Below, piece by piece: positions 5,817-6,308 of a stretch of 6,308 nucleotides of DNA. The position numbers were made by a program, and so were the translations under genes. Every line of letters begins with the position of its first letter. Positions within the stretch are counted from its first letter, which is position 1. Origin of the DNA: Phycisphaerae bacterium (lineage in GTDB: Bacteria; Planctomycetota; Phycisphaerae; Phycisphaerales; SM1A02); NCBI GenBank assembly GCA_016873355.1, contig VGXK01000129.1:1-6308 (forward strand), given 5' to 3'. A model generated the notes under the pieces. The model saw nothing but the letters and a program-made list of their open reading frames with translations, did not search any database and had not been told where the DNA came from.

Positions 5817-6308
5817 ATGCGAACGCTCGCCGAAACCCCGCAGAAATCCGCCGCTTCGCTTCGTTCCGAGCGTGGGCCGTCGTCTCGCGCCGAGTGCGAG
5901 CATCCGAAGCGCGCCGCGCCGAGTTCCGCCACCGCGCCGCACGCCCCGACTTCCCGCGCCGCGCCGCACGCCCCGACTTCCCGCGCCGCGCGGTACGAGG
6001 CGCTGCGCGAATCGATCGTCCGCCTCTCGCAGGTACCGGAGCGAGCCGACGAGCGGGTCCCGCTCGGCATTCCAGCGCTCGATCTCGCGCTCGACGGCGG
6101 GCTCTCGCGTCGCGGCGTGCACGAATGGATCGGCGTCGGAGATCGACCCGGGCTGCGGCTGCCGCCGATGGGCGCGCTGCTCCATGTCGCGCAGCGCGCG
6201 CTTGATCGGGAAGCGCCGGATCGTCGGCGCTGCGCGGTGTGGATCGGTCGCGCGTGCCATCCGCCGGCGCGGGCGCTCGTGCGAGGTCTCCGCGGCGTGG
6301 TGAACGGT
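5817..6308 (+). CDS. imuA: ImuA-like RecA-family protein, N-terminal part (3' partial)
   Basis: The frame from ATG 5817 stays open to the window end (164 codons). It is the only usable start: no ATG, GTG or TTG occurs upstream in frame within the intergenic region. Residues 1-58 are a low-complexity Ala/Ser/Pro/Arg tail holding a tandem repeat. From about 60 the sequence looks like ImuA/RecA-like proteins: RYEALRESIVRL, then PLGIPALDLALDGGLSRRGVHEW (82-104), parallel to the RecA segment just before the P-loop, then VWIGR (141-145). No intact Walker A motif (GxxxxGK[ST]) follows; the matching stretch reads GVGDRPGLRLPPMG. ImuA works with ImuB and DnaE2 in SOS-induced translesion synthesis, so those genes may follow outside the window. 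The SRAP neighbour supports a DNA-damage role. There is no clear Shine-Dalgarno sequence. The alternative is another RecA-like paralogue. Confidence 0.7.
   Translation, partial: MRTLAETPQKSAASLRSERGPSSRAECEHPKRAAPSSATAPHAPTSRAAPHAPTSRAARYEALRESIVRLSQVPERADERVPLGIPALDLALDGGLSRRGVHEWIGVGDRPGLRLPPMGALLHVAQRALDREAPDRRRCAVWIGRACHPPARALVRGLRGVVNG
5934..5987 (+). repeat. Two perfect tandem copies of a 27-bp unit in the imuA-like gene
   Basis: Copy 1 is 5934-5960 and copy 2 is 5961-5987; they are identical at every base, with GCG of a third copy at 5988-5990. Each codes for APHAPTSRA in the imuA frame. The period of nine codons keeps the frame. The repeat lies in the disordered-looking N-terminal tail, outside the conserved domain, and probably arose by replication slippage. 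Confidence 0.95.

Noticed and set aside
4598..6070. Long open frame of 490 codons on the minus strand
   Set aside because: It is antisense to the SRAP and imuA-like genes. The composition is Arg/Ala-rich, the repeated residues come from the 27-bp duplication, and there is no domain signature.
1..6308. Mobile element, CRISPR, tRNA or other RNA gene
   Set aside because: No terminal inverted repeats, transposase or integrase motifs, spaced direct repeats or tRNA-like cloverleaf were seen on reading. Composition is even across the genes.

Overview
The window is about 70% G+C and densely coded, with every supported gene on the + strand. It reads like the chromosome of an aerobic, diderm-type, high-GC bacterium. 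The gene style (cytochrome b/c fusion, CtaG joined to a polyferredoxin, a RecA-like ImuA homologue with a WIGR motif) resembles Planctomycetota such as Phycisphaerae. That assignment is inference from recalled family resemblance, and other high-GC phyla remain possible. No RNA genes, CRISPR arrays, insertion sequences or phage genes were seen.

Layout. Positions 1-759 hold the 3' part of a bc-complex gene, in which the C-terminal half of cytochrome b is joined to a class I cytochrome c domain. After a 96-bp gap, 856-3258 encodes a large membrane protein that fuses a CtaG-type oxidase assembly domain to a NapH/CcoG-like 4Fe-4S polyferredoxin. It overlaps by 4 bp (GTGA) a small exported, membrane-anchored FixH/YtkA-like protein (3255-3779). 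Nine bases further on is an FMN-dependent alpha-hydroxy-acid oxidase/dehydrogenase (3789-4916), and two bases after that an SRAP/YedK/HMCES-type abasic-site protein (4919-5701). A 115-bp intergenic region carries a plausible promoter, followed by the 5' part of an imuA-like gene (5817 to the window end), which is open at the edge.

How the genes fit together. The first three genes form a respiratory module: a quinol:cytochrome c reductase part plus two proteins likely to act in assembly or copper supply of a terminal heme-copper oxidase. The oxidase family gene could feed electrons or make peroxide, but its substrate cannot be read from sequence. SRAP and ImuA belong to DNA-damage tolerance, so the window spans a boundary from respiration to repair, and the tight spacing suggests genes 2-5 are co-transcribed.

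The most interesting signal is inside the CtaG-polyferredoxin fusion. A perfect AGGAGG followed 8 nt later by an in-frame GTG sits at the junction between the two halves. The second half may therefore also be made as a separate protein, or the site may be a relic of two genes fused recently.
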